Of a DNA stretch of 64,000 bases, positions 32,593 through 44,402 are shown in pieces. The notes under the pieces are model-generated. The model was given only the letters and a program-made list of their open reading frames with translations. It made no database searches and was not told where the DNA came from. Within the stretch, counting starts at the first letter, position 1; each line of letters begins with the position of its first letter. The stretch spans positions 48,543,228 to 48,607,227 of the forward strand of contig CM055901.1 in NCBI GenBank assembly GCA_029582155.1, given 5' to 3'. The DNA is from Panopea generosa. Its lineage: Eukaryota; Mollusca; Bivalvia; Adapedonta; Hiatellidae. Made by a program: the position numbers and the translations under genes.

Positions 32593-34325
32593 TAGCTCTA
32601 CTGGCCAATGGCCAGAAGGGCTTATGTGGTGGTGCGTTGTTTGTCTTCTGTTGTCTGTTGTACAATGTCTGTTGTCCGTTAGCATCACTTTCTCTAAAAC
32701 TACTAGGCCAAATAAACTCAAACTTCACATGGATGTGTCTATTGCATAGTAGACTATACTGAAGATTTTTTTATCTGAAATTCAAGATGGTTGCTGTAAA
32801 TTGTCCAAAACTTACAAATAATCACCCAACAGATTTTGAAAATATTTATGTAGTTATGATAACCAACTATAGTATAGTTCTATTAGATTTGTTCAAATTT
32901 ATTCATATTTGGCATAAAATATATCCCTATGTGTGGGGGTTTAAGGGAAGATAAAGATTAAGGGGCTGATAGTTATAGGAGCCCTGTAAGGAAAATTCTC
33001 ATTTTTTCATCCATTTGGGCACAATTATTATTCAATATGAGTTCTGAAGCATCATCTAGTCACAGAAAATAAGATTTGGTTTAATAAGAAGAATTGACTT
33101 TCCATAAGTGGCCAGGGCGGATAAAGAAAAGGGTTAAAATTGGAAATTTTCAAAAATTTTCTTCTCAACAAATGGTCAGTCAAATTTGTTCATATCTGAT
33201 ATAATAAATCATCCATATGATTAAGAGTTCTAAGTTTGTACCAGTCAATAGGCACTGGGATGTATAGAGGCCCTGTAAGGGAACTTTCAGTTTTACAAAG
33301 GAATACACTCGGGTCCCGTTCTAACGCGGTTCTTGGGGTCCATAAAACGAAACCGCGTTGTAAGCGGACCGTGTTATAGCGATAATTACCTCGAAAAAAA
33401 TAAATGTCGGTTATTCACACCAATCGTGCTGTCCGACTCTAAGTGAATGATATTGTTGGCATTGTAATATGATACAACGCGTATTTGGTTACAACAGATA
33501 CACTTAGATATGTATAAAATTAATACAAAAAAAAGAAAAGAAAGAAAAAGGTTTTCGTGTTTTGATTATTCTAAAATTGGCAGCCATTTCCGTTTAACCC
33601 GGAAGGAGAAAAAACGGTGTCTATATAAAAAATCGCGCTTCAATTTAAACTCAACGCTGTTAGTGTTAAAATATTAAAAATGTATATCTGAAGTATAAAC
33701 AACAATAAAATAATAAAAATAAGTTTGTGTTTACGATCCGATAAGATATATCCGCGATTTATTAATACCTGTCAACCGCTTCGTTGCTTGATCACGTGAT
33801 CACTCGATAAAAACAAAGTTTGCATATGGCTTCCGTGTTTGGCGCGTGACAGCATTTATTGAAGCACTCAGGATTATTACAAACTGTTAATAGTCAATGC
33901 TGGCATGAATCAATCACGTAAACTATCCTTTAAACCACCATGAGGTAATGGTTTAATAGTTTGTTATAATCAAGGCTAATTGGTGAGTAGAAGATGAGCG
34001 GTTATCAAATCAAAACATGGCGACAATCTATTGTTTGGTTGTCATTTGATCATTCGCGCAGATTTTTAAGTTTTATATCACGACTTTTCCACCCTGCAGA
34101 AAAAATGGGAGCCAAGCTAAAACGGCGTTATAACGGAATTCGCTTTATATCGGACCACGTTATAACCGGACCGCAGTGTACTATGGGAAAATAGAAAATT
34201 GTCATTTTTTTGTCCATTTTCATAAATATGTTGTTCAATTTGAGATCTAAAGCATTGTTTAGTAAAATTATATTTGTTTTTCTTTTTAATAAAGAGGATT
34301 GAATTTCCATTTGGGGCCAGGGGTT
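32593..34325 (+). mobile_element. Dispersed element R1, copy interrupted by a MITE and cut by the 44-bp array
   Basis: The head carries the perfect palindrome CTGGCCAATGGCCAG (32601-32615), then TGCGTTGTTTGTCTTC. The order of blocks follows the copy at 17195: CAGTCAAATTTGTTCATATC, GCACTGGGATGTATAGAGGC, TTTTACAAAGGAATA. The sequence is interrupted at 33305 by the MITE and resumes at 34181 with CTATGGGAAAATAGAAAATT. It ends abruptly at GGGGCCAGGGG where the 44-bp array starts. Confidence 0.8.
33306..34178 (+). mobile_element. Pogo/Tigger-like MITE, copy 2
   Basis: The 873-bp element matches copy 1 (1817-2729) over its whole length. It begins CACTCGGGTCCCGTTCTAAC and ends with the inverted TATAACCGGACCGCAGTG, flanked by TA. 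Because it sits in element R1, the uninterrupted target can be read at 18481-18500 (GGAATACTATGGGAAAAT), confirming a TA duplication. Confidence 0.9.
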
Positions 34326-36178
34326 GCGACATTGTATATTTATTGAGTAGAATATGGTTACATAACTGTATGACATTGTGTATTGAGTAGAATATGGTAA
34401 CATAACTACATGACATTGTGTATTAATTGAGTAGAATACGATAACATAGCTATATGACATTGTGTATTAATTGAGTAGAATAGTGTAACTTAACTACATG
34501 ACATTGTGTATTAATTGAGTAGAATATGGTTACATAGCTATATGACATTGTGTATTAATTGAGTGGAAAATGGTAACATAACTACATGACATTGTGTATT
34601 AATTGAGTAGAATATGGTAACATAACTACATGAAATATTGTATTAATTGAGAAGAATATGGTTACATAACTACAGGACATTCTATATTAATTGAGTAGAA
34701 TATTGTAACAAAACCTGTGTATTAATTGAGTAGAGTATGGTAACATAATTGCTTGACATTGTGTATTAATTGAAAAGAATATGGTAACATAGCTATATGA
34801 CATTGTGTATTAATTGAGTAGAATATGGTAACATAACTACATATTATTGTGTATTAATTGAGTAGAATATGATAACATAACTGCTTGACATTGTGTATTA
34901 ACTGAGTAGAATATGGTTACTTAACTACATGTCATTGTGTATTAATTGAGTAGAATAGTTTAACATAACTACATGACATTGTGTATTAATTGAGTGGAAT
35001 ATGATAACATAACTACATGACATTGTGTATTTATTGAGTGGAATATGGTAACATAACTACAGATCATTGTATATAAATTGAGTAGATTATGGTAACATAG
35101 CTATATGACAATGGTATTAATTGAGTAGAATAGTGTAACATAACTACATGACATTGTATATTAATTGAGTGGAATATGGTAACAGTACTACATGACACTG
35201 TGTATTAATTGAGTTGAATATGGTAACATAACTACAGGACATTGTATATACATTGAGTAGAATTTGGTAACTGGCTATATGACATTGTATATTAATTGAG
35301 CAGAATATGGTAACATAACTAAATGGCATTGTGCATTAAATAAGTAGAATATGGTAACATAACTACATGAAATATTGTATTAATTGAGTAGATTATGGTC
35401 ACATAACTACAGGACATTGTATATTAATTGAATAGAATATGGTAACAATACTAAATAACATTATGTAATAATTGGGTAGAATATGGTAACATAACTGCTT
35501 GACATTGTGTATTAATTGAGTAGAATACGGTAACATAGCTATATGACATTGTGTATTAAGTGGGTAGAATATGGTAACATAACTACATAACATTGTGTAT
35601 TAATTGAGTAGAATATGATAACATAACTGCTTGATATTGTGTATTAATTGAGTAGAATATGGTTACATAACTACATGACATTGTGTATTAATTGAGTAGA
35701 ATATGGTAACATAATGACAGGACATTGTATATTAATTGAGCAGAATATGATAACATAAATATGTGACATTGTGTAGTAATTGAGTAGAATGTGGTTACGT
35801 AACTACACGACATTGTGTATTAATTGAGTATAGTATGGTTACATAACTACAGGATATTGTATATTAATTGAGTAGAATATGGTAACATAACTTTATGACA
35901 TTGTGTTTTAATAGAGTAGAATATGGTAACATAACTGCTTGACATTGTGTATTAATTGAGTAGAATATGGTAACATAACTACATATAATTGTGTATTGAG
36001 TAGAATATGGTAGCATTACTGCTTGACATTGTGTATTAATTGAGTAGAATATGGTAACATAACTACAGGACATTGTATATTAATTGAGTAGAATATGGTA
36101 ACATAACTGTATGACATTGTGTATTGAGTAGAATATGGTAACATAACTGCTTGACATTGTATATTAATTGAGTGGAAT
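34326..36178 (+). repeat. Minisatellite, 44-bp unit, about 42 copies (first block)
   Basis: The unit contains CATGACATTGTGTATTAATT then GAGTAGAATATGGTAACATA. Variants differ by single bases and small indels. The many minus-strand frames here (MSCSYVTIFYSINTQC repeats) are the unit translated and are not genes. Confidence 0.95.
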
Positions 36179-36709
36179 ACAGGTTTCGACATTAACTTTT
36201 TTTCCACTAGACCATCGGGCTAGTAACTCAGTAAAACTACTAGACCTGACCAAACTTCCACTAGCCCAGACCAATATCATAACTATGACTCCGGACATAG
36301 TACTGAAAGTTGGTCACAATGAGAGCTTTCTCATAAGTTTTCTTTGTTTCAGTTCTGCCTTTTGTATTTTTGTCATTGTTATCATCCCGATCATTTCCCT
36401 GAGTGAAGCCTAAATTGAATAGAGACATGTCGAAAGGTGTTGTTTGTCGTTAATATCGATAAATCAAAAATTGGTCTTCTAATGTCGTAAAATATAGAAG
36501 GGAAATAACTGACGCCGATCGTACCCAGAAGAGTTACGTCGCTTAATATATTGCGTCATTAGAACAGGGTGTTCAGCACTATTAAACAGCAAACATGTTT
36601 AATGCCTGGTTCTCTAAAATTGTTGCGTACTGTGTGCTTATTTGAGGTTGATCCAGTGTGAAGGAAAATATGTTAGCTAACATTATCAAACTTTCAACCG
36701 AACTGAACT
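36179..36709 (+). mobile_element. Probable hAT-like fragment interrupting the 44-bp array
   Basis: The left edge, CAGGTTTCGACATTAACTTT then TTTTTCCACTAG, looks like a hAT terminus. The matching inverted end is not found before the array resumes at ~36710, so the element is broken or its end is lost. A frame at 36168-36413 is not recognised. Confidence 0.4.
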
Positions 36710-37135
36710 CCATGAAATTGTGTATTAATTTAGTAGAATAGTGTAACATAATTGCATGACATAATGTATTAATTGAGTAAAATATGGTAACATAACTCCA
36801 TGACATTGTGTATTAATTGAGTAGAATATGGTAACATAACAACATGTAATTGTGTAGCTATTGGGGTTGAGCTACATGACATTGTGTATTAATTGAGAAG
36901 AATATGGAAACATAACTGCATGACATTGTGTATTAATTGAGTAAAATATGGTAACATTGCTATATGACAATGTGTATTAATTAAGTAGAATATGGTAACA
37001 TTGCTATATGACATTGTCTATTAATTGAGTAGAATATGGTAACATTACTATATGACATTGTGTTTAATTGAGTAAAATATGGTAACATAACTACATGACA
37101 TTGTGTATTAATTGAGTTGAATATGGTAAAATATA
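36710..37135 (+). repeat. Minisatellite, 44-bp unit, about 9-10 copies (second block)
   Basis: The same unit as in 34326-36178 resumes after the ~530-base interruption and decays into AT-rich sequence near 37135. Confidence 0.9.
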
Positions 37136-37139
37136 TTTA

Positions 37140-37604
37140 TAATATTGTATTGATTAATATTGTAAAATGTCTACTCATGTTTTATTAAGATTTATATGCT
37201 ACCATGCATTTGAATTACATTAATTTGTGTTTTATCTGTTCAATTTCATACTAGACTTCTTGTCACACATCACATATTAAAGCAAATTTATCACCAGTCT
37301 GCACTTTTTTATTTAAAAATATAAATCTCATTTAAGCGCATTACATGCAACTGTCATTGAAAGATACAAGTCATTAACTTTATATTCAAGAATCTAAGTA
37401 TATGATGAATTGTACAATTGAGGTATTGAGTACAAGAGTACTTACTGAGAGCAAAATTACATTTAGTGATCTTTTGAACATAATTGGTATACCACGAGTC
37501 ATACTTTACTGAGATTTTAACTAATTGGGAACAAAATACTTACATTTGAGTACTTAACTTACCGGACTTTCAATTATGATTGGAACTTACTGAGATTTTG
37601 ATTA
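37140..37604. other. Unannotated AT-rich sequence
   Basis: No gene, element terminus or array recognised. ACTTACTGAGA-type words recur loosely at 37440-37610. Confidence 0.35.
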
Positions 37605-37835
37605 CTACTTACTGGAGTGGTAAACTTAAAATGAAATCACCATTCTAAATATAGAAAGCACTTAAATACTGCTTGACAACCTTCACATCATCACACAGAC
37701 ACTAAGAGGAAACTATTTTTAATTATGAATAAAACAGATCAAATTGAAATCAAAATAAAATCATGTAACTCATTTAATGTGTCACAAAATCTGTCACAAT
37801 TTTAAGCGTGTAATCTGTTTTAGTCTAATCTAGGT
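37605..37835 (+). repeat. Dispersed repeat family C, left part, target of the long-TIR element
   Basis: Blocks GTGGTAAACTTAAAATGAAA, GCACTTAAATACTGCTTGAC and TTTTAAGCGTGTAATCTG match 5030-5345. The homology stops at TAGGT (37831-37835), where the 3.5-kb element starts, and resumes at 41377. Confidence 0.7.
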
Positions 37836-38321
37836 CACAGCTACTATACGCCAGCTCCACCACCATCAAGTGGTTATAAGAAAATGAGCTATCAACACAT
37901 CCACGGTTGAGCTATCAAGTATTTTTATTTGTACACGCGTGGGTATGATTTACTTTTTGTCATATTTTTATGAATAGATCTCATTTCGAACATCGGGCAA
38001 TGTAGTACAGTGTATGAATACTTTTACTACTGGTTTGCCACGATTTAGTTTCAATATTTTGTAAATTGTGTTGTCAAGAGCTTTTCTCCTGATTTGGACT
38101 CGTGCATATTTTTTCACATGTCCGAATTTCAACTACAATTAGATGTTAAGGCACACTGTAAGAACATTCTCGCAGATACAAACAATTCAAATATTATAAT
38201 AATTATACAGGAACTCATCAGGATTAATAAAACTTTCATAAAAGAGAAATATGCATATATTTATAAAAGTGGTGGAGCTATCACTGTATTGGTGGAGCTA
38301 TCAAGTGGTGGTGGCGCTATG
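37836..38321 (+). repeat. Left terminal inverted repeat of the long-TIR element
   Basis: GAGCTATCA occurs four times in this arm (two near the outer end at ~37890-37925, two near the inner end at ~38275-38305). The inner boundary is at GTGGTGGTGGCGCTAT. Frame 38094-38342 is repeat sequence. Confidence 0.85.
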
Positions 38322-39052
38322 TTGTATGTTTTGTGTGCTTAGTTGATATAGTTTAACAGTTTTAACCATTCCTGTAACTCTACATTGGCTATTTATATCC
38401 TATTTGTATTCCATGATTTCTAAGATCGATTTCCGTAGTCCCAACACTCTCTTCATGTTGGGAACTTTACTTACGAGTAACACACGGGCACACAGATACA
38501 TGTAAGTTATCTGTCCACCGTTATATGTGATACAGGCGCGGAGGTGGGAAACCCAAGTCAAACTTACTTTTCTCACCTATGAGGCTAAATAATGCACCCA
38601 TATTTAAATATATATAACTGTGTACTGGCTACTCGCCTGCCTAATATATTAGCAAAGGTTACGAAACAAAAATGGCAACCCTAACCTAAATTCCATGATC
38701 TGCCTCTGTACAAGATAAACAGGCATACACACAAGTAATTAATTTTCTCTAATTAATAAATAAACTGGTAACAAATTAAAAATCAAATTGGAGTAAATAT
38801 AATTAAATATTTTATTTGATGGATCAAACCGTGTTTAAATGAAATATTTCACATATTCAAATACTTGACAAAGATGAACTGTTACAAATTACCTTACATG
38901 TTAATTATAAGTAATAATGAAGTTATTAACATTCACAAAAACCTTTTATGATTTAGCAAATAAACCCAGAGCACCATGGAGATACGCGCTGGATTTGCAA
39001 ATCTCCCATTGCACATCAAGAAAAACAGAAAGGCAGTTTTTATTTGACATGA

Positions 39053-40346
39053 TCAAGTGCGACATGAATCCATTGCATACTCTAATGTCTTTTTCAAAGA
39101 CGGATCTTTTTCGACTCTTTCTTTATATCTTGACATTGGTAATGTCTTTGAATGTCTCATAACCTTCATGTCCTTTAAAAACTTAGATATAACAGTGAAA
39201 CATTCTTGTACTTTTTCCGCCAGTTCGACTTCCGTATTGTGATCAACATCACGTCCAACCTCGATGTAATCACATACAACTTGTAATTTATTCAGTGTTT
39301 CATCGATTACTTTTAAGTCATTTTTAAGGGCATGTCTTTTTTCAGCAACTGGTCCATCTTCAAATCCAAGAAGGTCTACATTAGCCCTCTTTTTATTTTC
39401 TTTCCGTCAAACATTAAAACGTATAACATTTCACTAGTACTTTTACTTGCTGCGAGGTCTATCATTGATTGCACTAGGCCCGGTCCACTTTCTGTTTCGA
39501 GCTTGTATCCCAGTGGGTTGAAGTTAGATAGAATAGATTCACTAGGGCATGCAAAGTTCACCTTAGAATCCATTGGACTTGATGTAGTTTTACCACGAAT
39601 AACATCTGCTTCATTCTTTGGACCCGACATGAACCAAATGAAGCATTGGCCAAATAACTTTTTTCCTAGCCAAAAGAATTTAAGGGATGTATCATTGTAT
39701 CTAACCAGCCAAACATCATCCAATTGAACCATTTGATCACATCCAGGAACAACATAAAGGCCACATTATCAAGTGGAAATCTTTCGGCAGGGACTAATCT
39801 TAGGAAGTGTAGAAACTCATTTTTGATGTTTTCTTTTTCAAATATTTTTGAAACGTCTTTGAAAGTTTCTGAGATGTTTTCTTCTTTACACTCCCTTTCG
39901 TTGAAAAGAATTGAATCATGTGATTCTTCTGCATAATTAATGGTCAAGTCTTCATGTGTACCGGTTGAACACAAATAAGTGTCATATTCTTCCATCCCAA
40001 TTTCATTTTCAGATATATCTTCATATTCATTGGTGTCATTTAAAACGTTGACAAAATTTAGAACCTTTCTTGATTTTGCAGTTGAAGATTTATTAGAATT
40101 CAAAATTTGTCTGGAAGGTGTTTTCAGTTTTATGATACTTTTTTTGATTGGTGTTAAAAATTTAACTCTTTTAAATGGTGATATTTTTTTAGGAGTTTGT
40201 TTTCTTTTGGTAGAACCTGCCTTTCAAGGTGCACTGGAATTTATTGGAGTCATACCCATCGTAGAAAGGGATTTTGTGAGGCATTTTTTCCTTTTTGTAG
40301 TTGTTAAGAAAAGGCCACTCTTCCTTTTACCTCTGAAAATCCCCAT
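39053..40346 (-). pseudogene. Degenerate ORF of the long-TIR element, uncharacterised family
   Basis: The frame starts at ATG 40346 (MGIFRGKRKSG), right after a possible acceptor TTGCAG, and ends at TGA 39053-39055 after about 430 codons. It needs one stop (40224-40226) and two frameshifts (~39715 and ~39372) to be bypassed. The first ~100 residues are Lys/Arg-rich, followed by an acidic stretch (NEYEDISENEIGMEEYD). Then come FPLDNVAFMLFLDVIKWF, LFGQCFIWFMSGPKNEADVI, VNFACPSESIL, YVLMFDGKKIKRGL and VDLLGFEDGPVAEKRHALKN. From memory this order resembles large uncharacterised proteins common in cnidarian and mollusc genomes. Whether the Asp in MFDGKK is a transposase catalytic residue is speculation. 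Confidence 0.6.
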
Positions 40347-40889
40347 CTGCAATTGATAAACAGTGTATAAGGATCTTGTTATAGATATCGATACTTTAGA
40401 AGTAAATTTTAAACTTTAATATAGAATGTTCTAGTCAACGGGCATATTTTTTATCTTACTATTATTATTCACATGCATGATACTCTTAATTTTAAATAGG
40501 CAGTGTAACTTATAACTTCTGTAACTTATATTTGTTAATATACTAAACCAAAATTTCGCCAGAATACATTTTTTTAACATGAAAGAAAACGAGAAAAATC
40601 ATTGTAATACTGATATTACTGACAAATTTATAATTATATGATTATACACGGTCTTTGGCTTATTGATATAAATTTGCACATACCTTTAATCTACTAGTAT
40701 AGTATTATCTTCAGGTACGTGACTAGAATGCGAGGCTAGAGGTACGGACCCGTAACCATAGGCACTGCCTTCTAAATATGACGTGCACTGTAACTATCCG
40801 TCCTTGTTTATAACTTAAGTTTAGATGCTCACTTTCCTCACGAATACAAATGAACAATTCAAATTACTAACTAAATTTTACCATAAACG

Positions 40890-41376
40890 ACAGCGCCACC
40901 ACTACTTGATAGCTCCTCCACTACAGTGATAGCTCCACCACTTTTATAAATATATGCATATTTCTCTTTTAAGAAAGTTTTATTAATCCTGATGAGTTCC
41001 TGTGTAAGTATTATAATATTTGAATTGTTTATATCTGCAAGAATGTTCTTACAGTGTGCCTAAACATCTTATTATAGTTGAAATTCGGACATGTAAAAAA
41101 AAATGCACAAGTCCGAATCAGGAGAAAAGCTCTTGACAAAACAATTTACAAAATATTGAAACTAAATCGTGGCAAACCAGTAGTAAAAGTATTTGTACAC
41201 GGTACTACATTGCCCGATTTTTGAAATGAGATCTATTAATAAAAATATAAGACAAAAAGTAAATCATACTCACGTGTGTACAAATAAAAATACTTGATAG
41301 CTCCACTGCAGATGTGTCAATAGCTCATTTTCTTATCACCAATTGTTGGTGTTGGCGCTGGCGTTTAGTAGCCGTG
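40890..41376 (-). repeat. Right terminal inverted repeat of the long-TIR element
   Basis: This is the inverted partner of 37836-38321, with mostly single-base differences and small indels. The GAGCTATCA motifs are present as TGATAGCTC or TTGATAGCTCC. Confidence 0.85.
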
Positions 41377-42030
41377 TAGGTGCGTAACCCAAGTTAGAAA
41401 ATCATTTTTCAATATATTATTTTGGAATGTTTAAAGGGATTATATTGGCATATTACCGTCAATTCCCTGTCCGAAATACACATGCCTAGCATGAAGATAC
41501 ACTTATAACTTAGAGATATATGCCTCTAATTAAAGTGTCTTATTGCATAACCTCTTTATAACAAACATCGGGTTTCTGAAGCCACGTTTTTGTTTTTATT
41601 TACATTTGCCATTTTCAACGAACCGCTTTCGGGTTTCAGATCAATCATCGGATAACATCGTGAAGATTCATAACAGATCTCGTTTTCGAGGCTTTGTTCG
41701 GGAAGTTTACGGAGTTCAATGTAAACATTGCGCAATACTTTATTGCGGGATGTATTAAAGTTTTGGCCAATATTCAATTACTGTTAATTTGATAACTTTC
41801 TAGCAAATAAAGGTTATACGTCAATACATAAGCATTAGTTTGTGCACACTGCATACAGGAAAAGTCTGGATTAACAGCATGTTTGTGTTGCTTGCCAATA
41901 ATAGAAGATCCTTTTGGCAATACAGGGTCAGTGAGTATAGGCATAATATATTAAAAAAAAGGTTTTTATCCAATTTTAAAATTTTGAAAAAAAAAACAAC
42001 CAGTGGTGAATCTTCAATTAACATGATACT
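41377..42030 (+). repeat. Dispersed repeat family C, right part
   Basis: After the TAGGT duplication, GCGTAACCCAAGTTAGAAAA matches 5358-5378, and TTTTGGCAATACAGGGTCAG at ~41912 matches 6071. Sequence between the two blocks has no match in the R2-interrupted copy. The 60-70-codon frames on both strands are not recognised. Confidence 0.6.
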
Positions 42031-42039
42031 TTTCAAACA

Positions 42040-43305
42040 ATATTTCTAATTTTACATTTATATTTTTTAAATTTTATCTAATAAATATTATACCGGTATG
42101 TAATATACATGTAATTTTGTTTGAGAAATAAACTTTTTAATTTATCTCAGAACAGAAACACATGTGTCGTGTAAGAGTGTGCATGCAATAATCAAACGTT
42201 ATATTAATGTGTTGATGCAGTCTAAAGAGTAGCTAGGGTCTTTGTACTGTCACAGTTAAATAATGCAGAAAACCTTTCTGTCAGTTTGAATATCTGAAGT
42301 CTGGCCTGAAATGTGGCTTCTATTAATTGCTCAAACACAATTTCCAGGATTCATAACAAATTAAAGCACAAACACTTGACTGATTGCGAATCTTGATAAT
42401 TGATGGAGATCTTTTTGAGGTATACTAAGGATGTTACAGGTATTTTCATTTAGTTTGTTTATAATTCCAATCTCACTTTAATATAATATATATTAAAGCA
42501 TTTTTTTTGATAACATCAGTGTTTTTTTTTTAAGATTTTATTTTTCTATAACGAAAAACTTGAGCCGGACTACTTTTTTACATTCTTAGCTTTTATTTAT
42601 TCCTACACAATTACTATGCTGAGTATAATTCAAATTTTTAATAATATACTTTAGTTGACGTACATCTCAAGCTAAAAAAAAACGTTTTTTTTTATTTTCA
42701 GAATTGGAAATACATGACAAATTAATTTTCAGTCGACCATTCGACCATGTTATATTTGAGCTCAGGTCAAAGTTGTATAACCTCAAGCTCGTGAGTCTTA
42801 ATATAGTCTTTATCAATTATCATTTCTGTACATGAATTACATTATAGTTGGCATCTAATATCATATTTATAACTGTGGAGTGGAACACTTTAACCAGTAA
42901 TGCTATTATATTGTCCTGGATTCATTCAGTGGAACACAAATGGCTCTGTTCTCAAGTTATAACTTATAAATAGTAATGAATGCGCCATTTACATTCCATT
43001 TTTTTATGTATCGATGCATTCTGTTGTATGAAACGTTGTATAACCACATCAAACACTGGTGGGTTGCTGTTCGATAATGTAAGTCACTAGTGCAGTGTGT
43101 CGGCCTGTCTAGTGATATCTCTTTGGAGATTTTAAAATAGAAACAAATCAATAGGCTCAGACAGAGGCAGTGTTTCATATCAGAAGTGATATAATCCAGT
43201 ACTAACTGCAGTAGTAAAGTTAAACTTAAAATTAAGTTTACATAATGTGATGGAATTGAATAATATTGATAACTGCGAACATTTTTAAAAATTCTCCGAG
43301 GTCGT
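42040..43305. other. Unannotated AT-rich sequence
   Basis: Homopolymer T and A runs are frequent. The 136-codon minus-strand frame 42957-43367 has no recognisable motif and overlaps the next SINE, so I do not call it. Confidence 0.35.
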
Positions 43306-43309
43306 GAGT

Positions 43310-43530
43310 TTGTATCACTGGTCGCCCACAGTCTCTGTGATGATTGAAATACAACATTGCATCTCATTGTCGGTCGTCTCTCACTGCTGATATCAGTGGT
43401 AAACTGATATCAGTCACTTGTTAAGGTGTGCTCGAGTTCAGGTTTACCTTCCAGAATCCCAGGAAACAGTGGTTAGGTTTATTAATCATCTGTTAGCTCT
43501 TGGTGGCATAAAATGATTCAAAATCTCTGC
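43310..43530 (+). mobile_element. SINE family B copy, head truncated
   Basis: CACAGTCTCTGTGATGATTG, CGTCTCTCACTGCTGATATC, GGTGTGCTCGAGTTCAGGTT, CCCAGGAAACAGTGGTTAGG and TGGTGGCATAAAATGATTC follow the SINE B order. The tRNA-like head is almost lost. Confidence 0.8.
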
Positions 43531-43674
43531 TTAATCTTAGATGAAATAAAAAAAAAAGGTCATTTCAATCATATTGAGACTGATTCATTAATTAGTTTAT
43601 ACGAAGAGTTGCGAAGAAAGCATGCAGCTTATGTAGTTCTATTTTAGGTCAGTTTCCATTGTAGAATCAATACT

Positions 43675-43780
43675 GAATGTTGTTTTTGAAAGGTCACCAG
43701 GTCAAGTGTGGGGTTGAACCTGTAACCTCTGGTCTGAGCAACCAGAGCTCTATCCGCTGCACTTCCACCTGGCTTGATTA
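43675..43780 (-). mobile_element. tRNA-like SINE head, reverse orientation
   Basis: On the minus strand, GTGCAGCGGATAGAGCTCTG (A box) and TTACAGGTTCAACCCC (B box) flank a perfect anticodon-type hairpin, CTCTGGT-TGCTCAG-ACCAGAG. The acceptor and T stems do not pair well, so it is not a functional tRNA gene. The body that should follow is not seen. Confidence 0.55.
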
Positions 43781-43784
43781 GTTA

Positions 43785-44402
43785 ATTATAACAAGTTAGT
43801 GGTTATTACATAATTAACTTTATTCAGCAGAGTATCACAAATATAGCGCTTAGATCAGCACAAATTAATAATCATTAACAATTTTAATGGTAGGCTTTAT
43901 GTTTCCATTGCTTGGTTACAGGCAAAGCAGGGTTTATAAATAGAGTTTGAGTATCATGCCTTGGTGTTATTGTGGATCTATAATCAGAGTAGAGCCATTA
44001 TATGATGTAGATGTACATGATATCATAGTTCAGTTTAGTATCATTAGCTTTAATCACATCAGACTGCCACAATTAATTAAAGATGGTCGCCATGAAGAAA
44101 ACTTGTGTAGTTTTTAGAGGTCATCAGGTCAAGTTTAGAATCAAACCTCAACCTCTGTTTTTAATGTTCAATATGTCATATACATTCAAGATGACTGCCA
44201 TTTGTGTTCAGTATTTAACATTGCCTTATTTAGAGAAATTAATGATAAAGTTAAGAAGAAAAGGCATGTCTGGGCTGTGTTCAGTTCTGTTAAAGGTCAC
44301 TTTCTCAACCTCAAAGTTGCATGCATTACATGATAAAGTAAGGGTACCAGGCAACAAACTTATTTGCTGTTTTAAATGTTCCCCTGTTGTTTTGGTTGTA
44401 GA
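43785..44402. other. Unannotated sequence with a non-convincing ORF
   Basis: A 118-codon plus-strand frame (44083-44439) runs through GGTCATCAGGTCAAG, which also occurs near 43690 as repeat-like sequence, and into the head of R6. It has no recognised domain and I do not regard it as a gene. Confidence 0.3.

Larger units (their letters stand above)
37836..41376 (-). mobile_element. 3.5-kb DNA transposon with ~487-bp terminal inverted repeats
   Basis: The left end (37836-38321) and the right end (40890-41376) are inverted copies: CACAGCTACTATACGCCAGC at the left and, in reverse complement, CACGGCTACTAAACGCCAGC at the right. TAGGT flanks both ends (37831-37835, 41377-41381), and the family C copies at 5340-5375 and 50460-50490 show the uninterrupted region. 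Each repeat carries several GAGCTATCA motifs. A broken ORF on the minus strand lies between. The superfamily is uncertain: a 5-bp duplication and CAC ends recall Transib, but the protein does not look like a Transib transposase to me. Confidence 0.85.

Noticed and set aside
34117-36806. Many minus-strand frames of 60-110 codons with SYVTIFYSIN repeats
   Set aside because: They are the 44-bp unit read on the minus strand, and frames shift whenever a unit has an indel.
39979-40356. 125-codon plus-strand frame in the long-TIR element
   Set aside because: It is the antisense shadow of the minus-strand ORF at 39053-40346, which shows the coherent protein pattern.
37836-41376. Polinton/Maverick or Transib identity for the long-TIR element
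   Set aside because: Polintons are much larger, with 6-bp duplications and polymerase/integrase genes. Transib would fit CAC ends and 5 bp, but the protein motifs do not match a Transib transposase, so no superfamily is assigned.
42957-43367. 136-codon minus-strand frame
   Set aside because: It overlaps a SINE B copy and the rest has no recognisable motif; composition is that of AT-rich noncoding DNA.
43700-43775. A minus-strand tRNA gene
   Set aside because: It has a fine anticodon-type hairpin and a B box, but the loop lacks the usual T before the anticodon and the acceptor and T stems fail. It is better explained as a SINE head.
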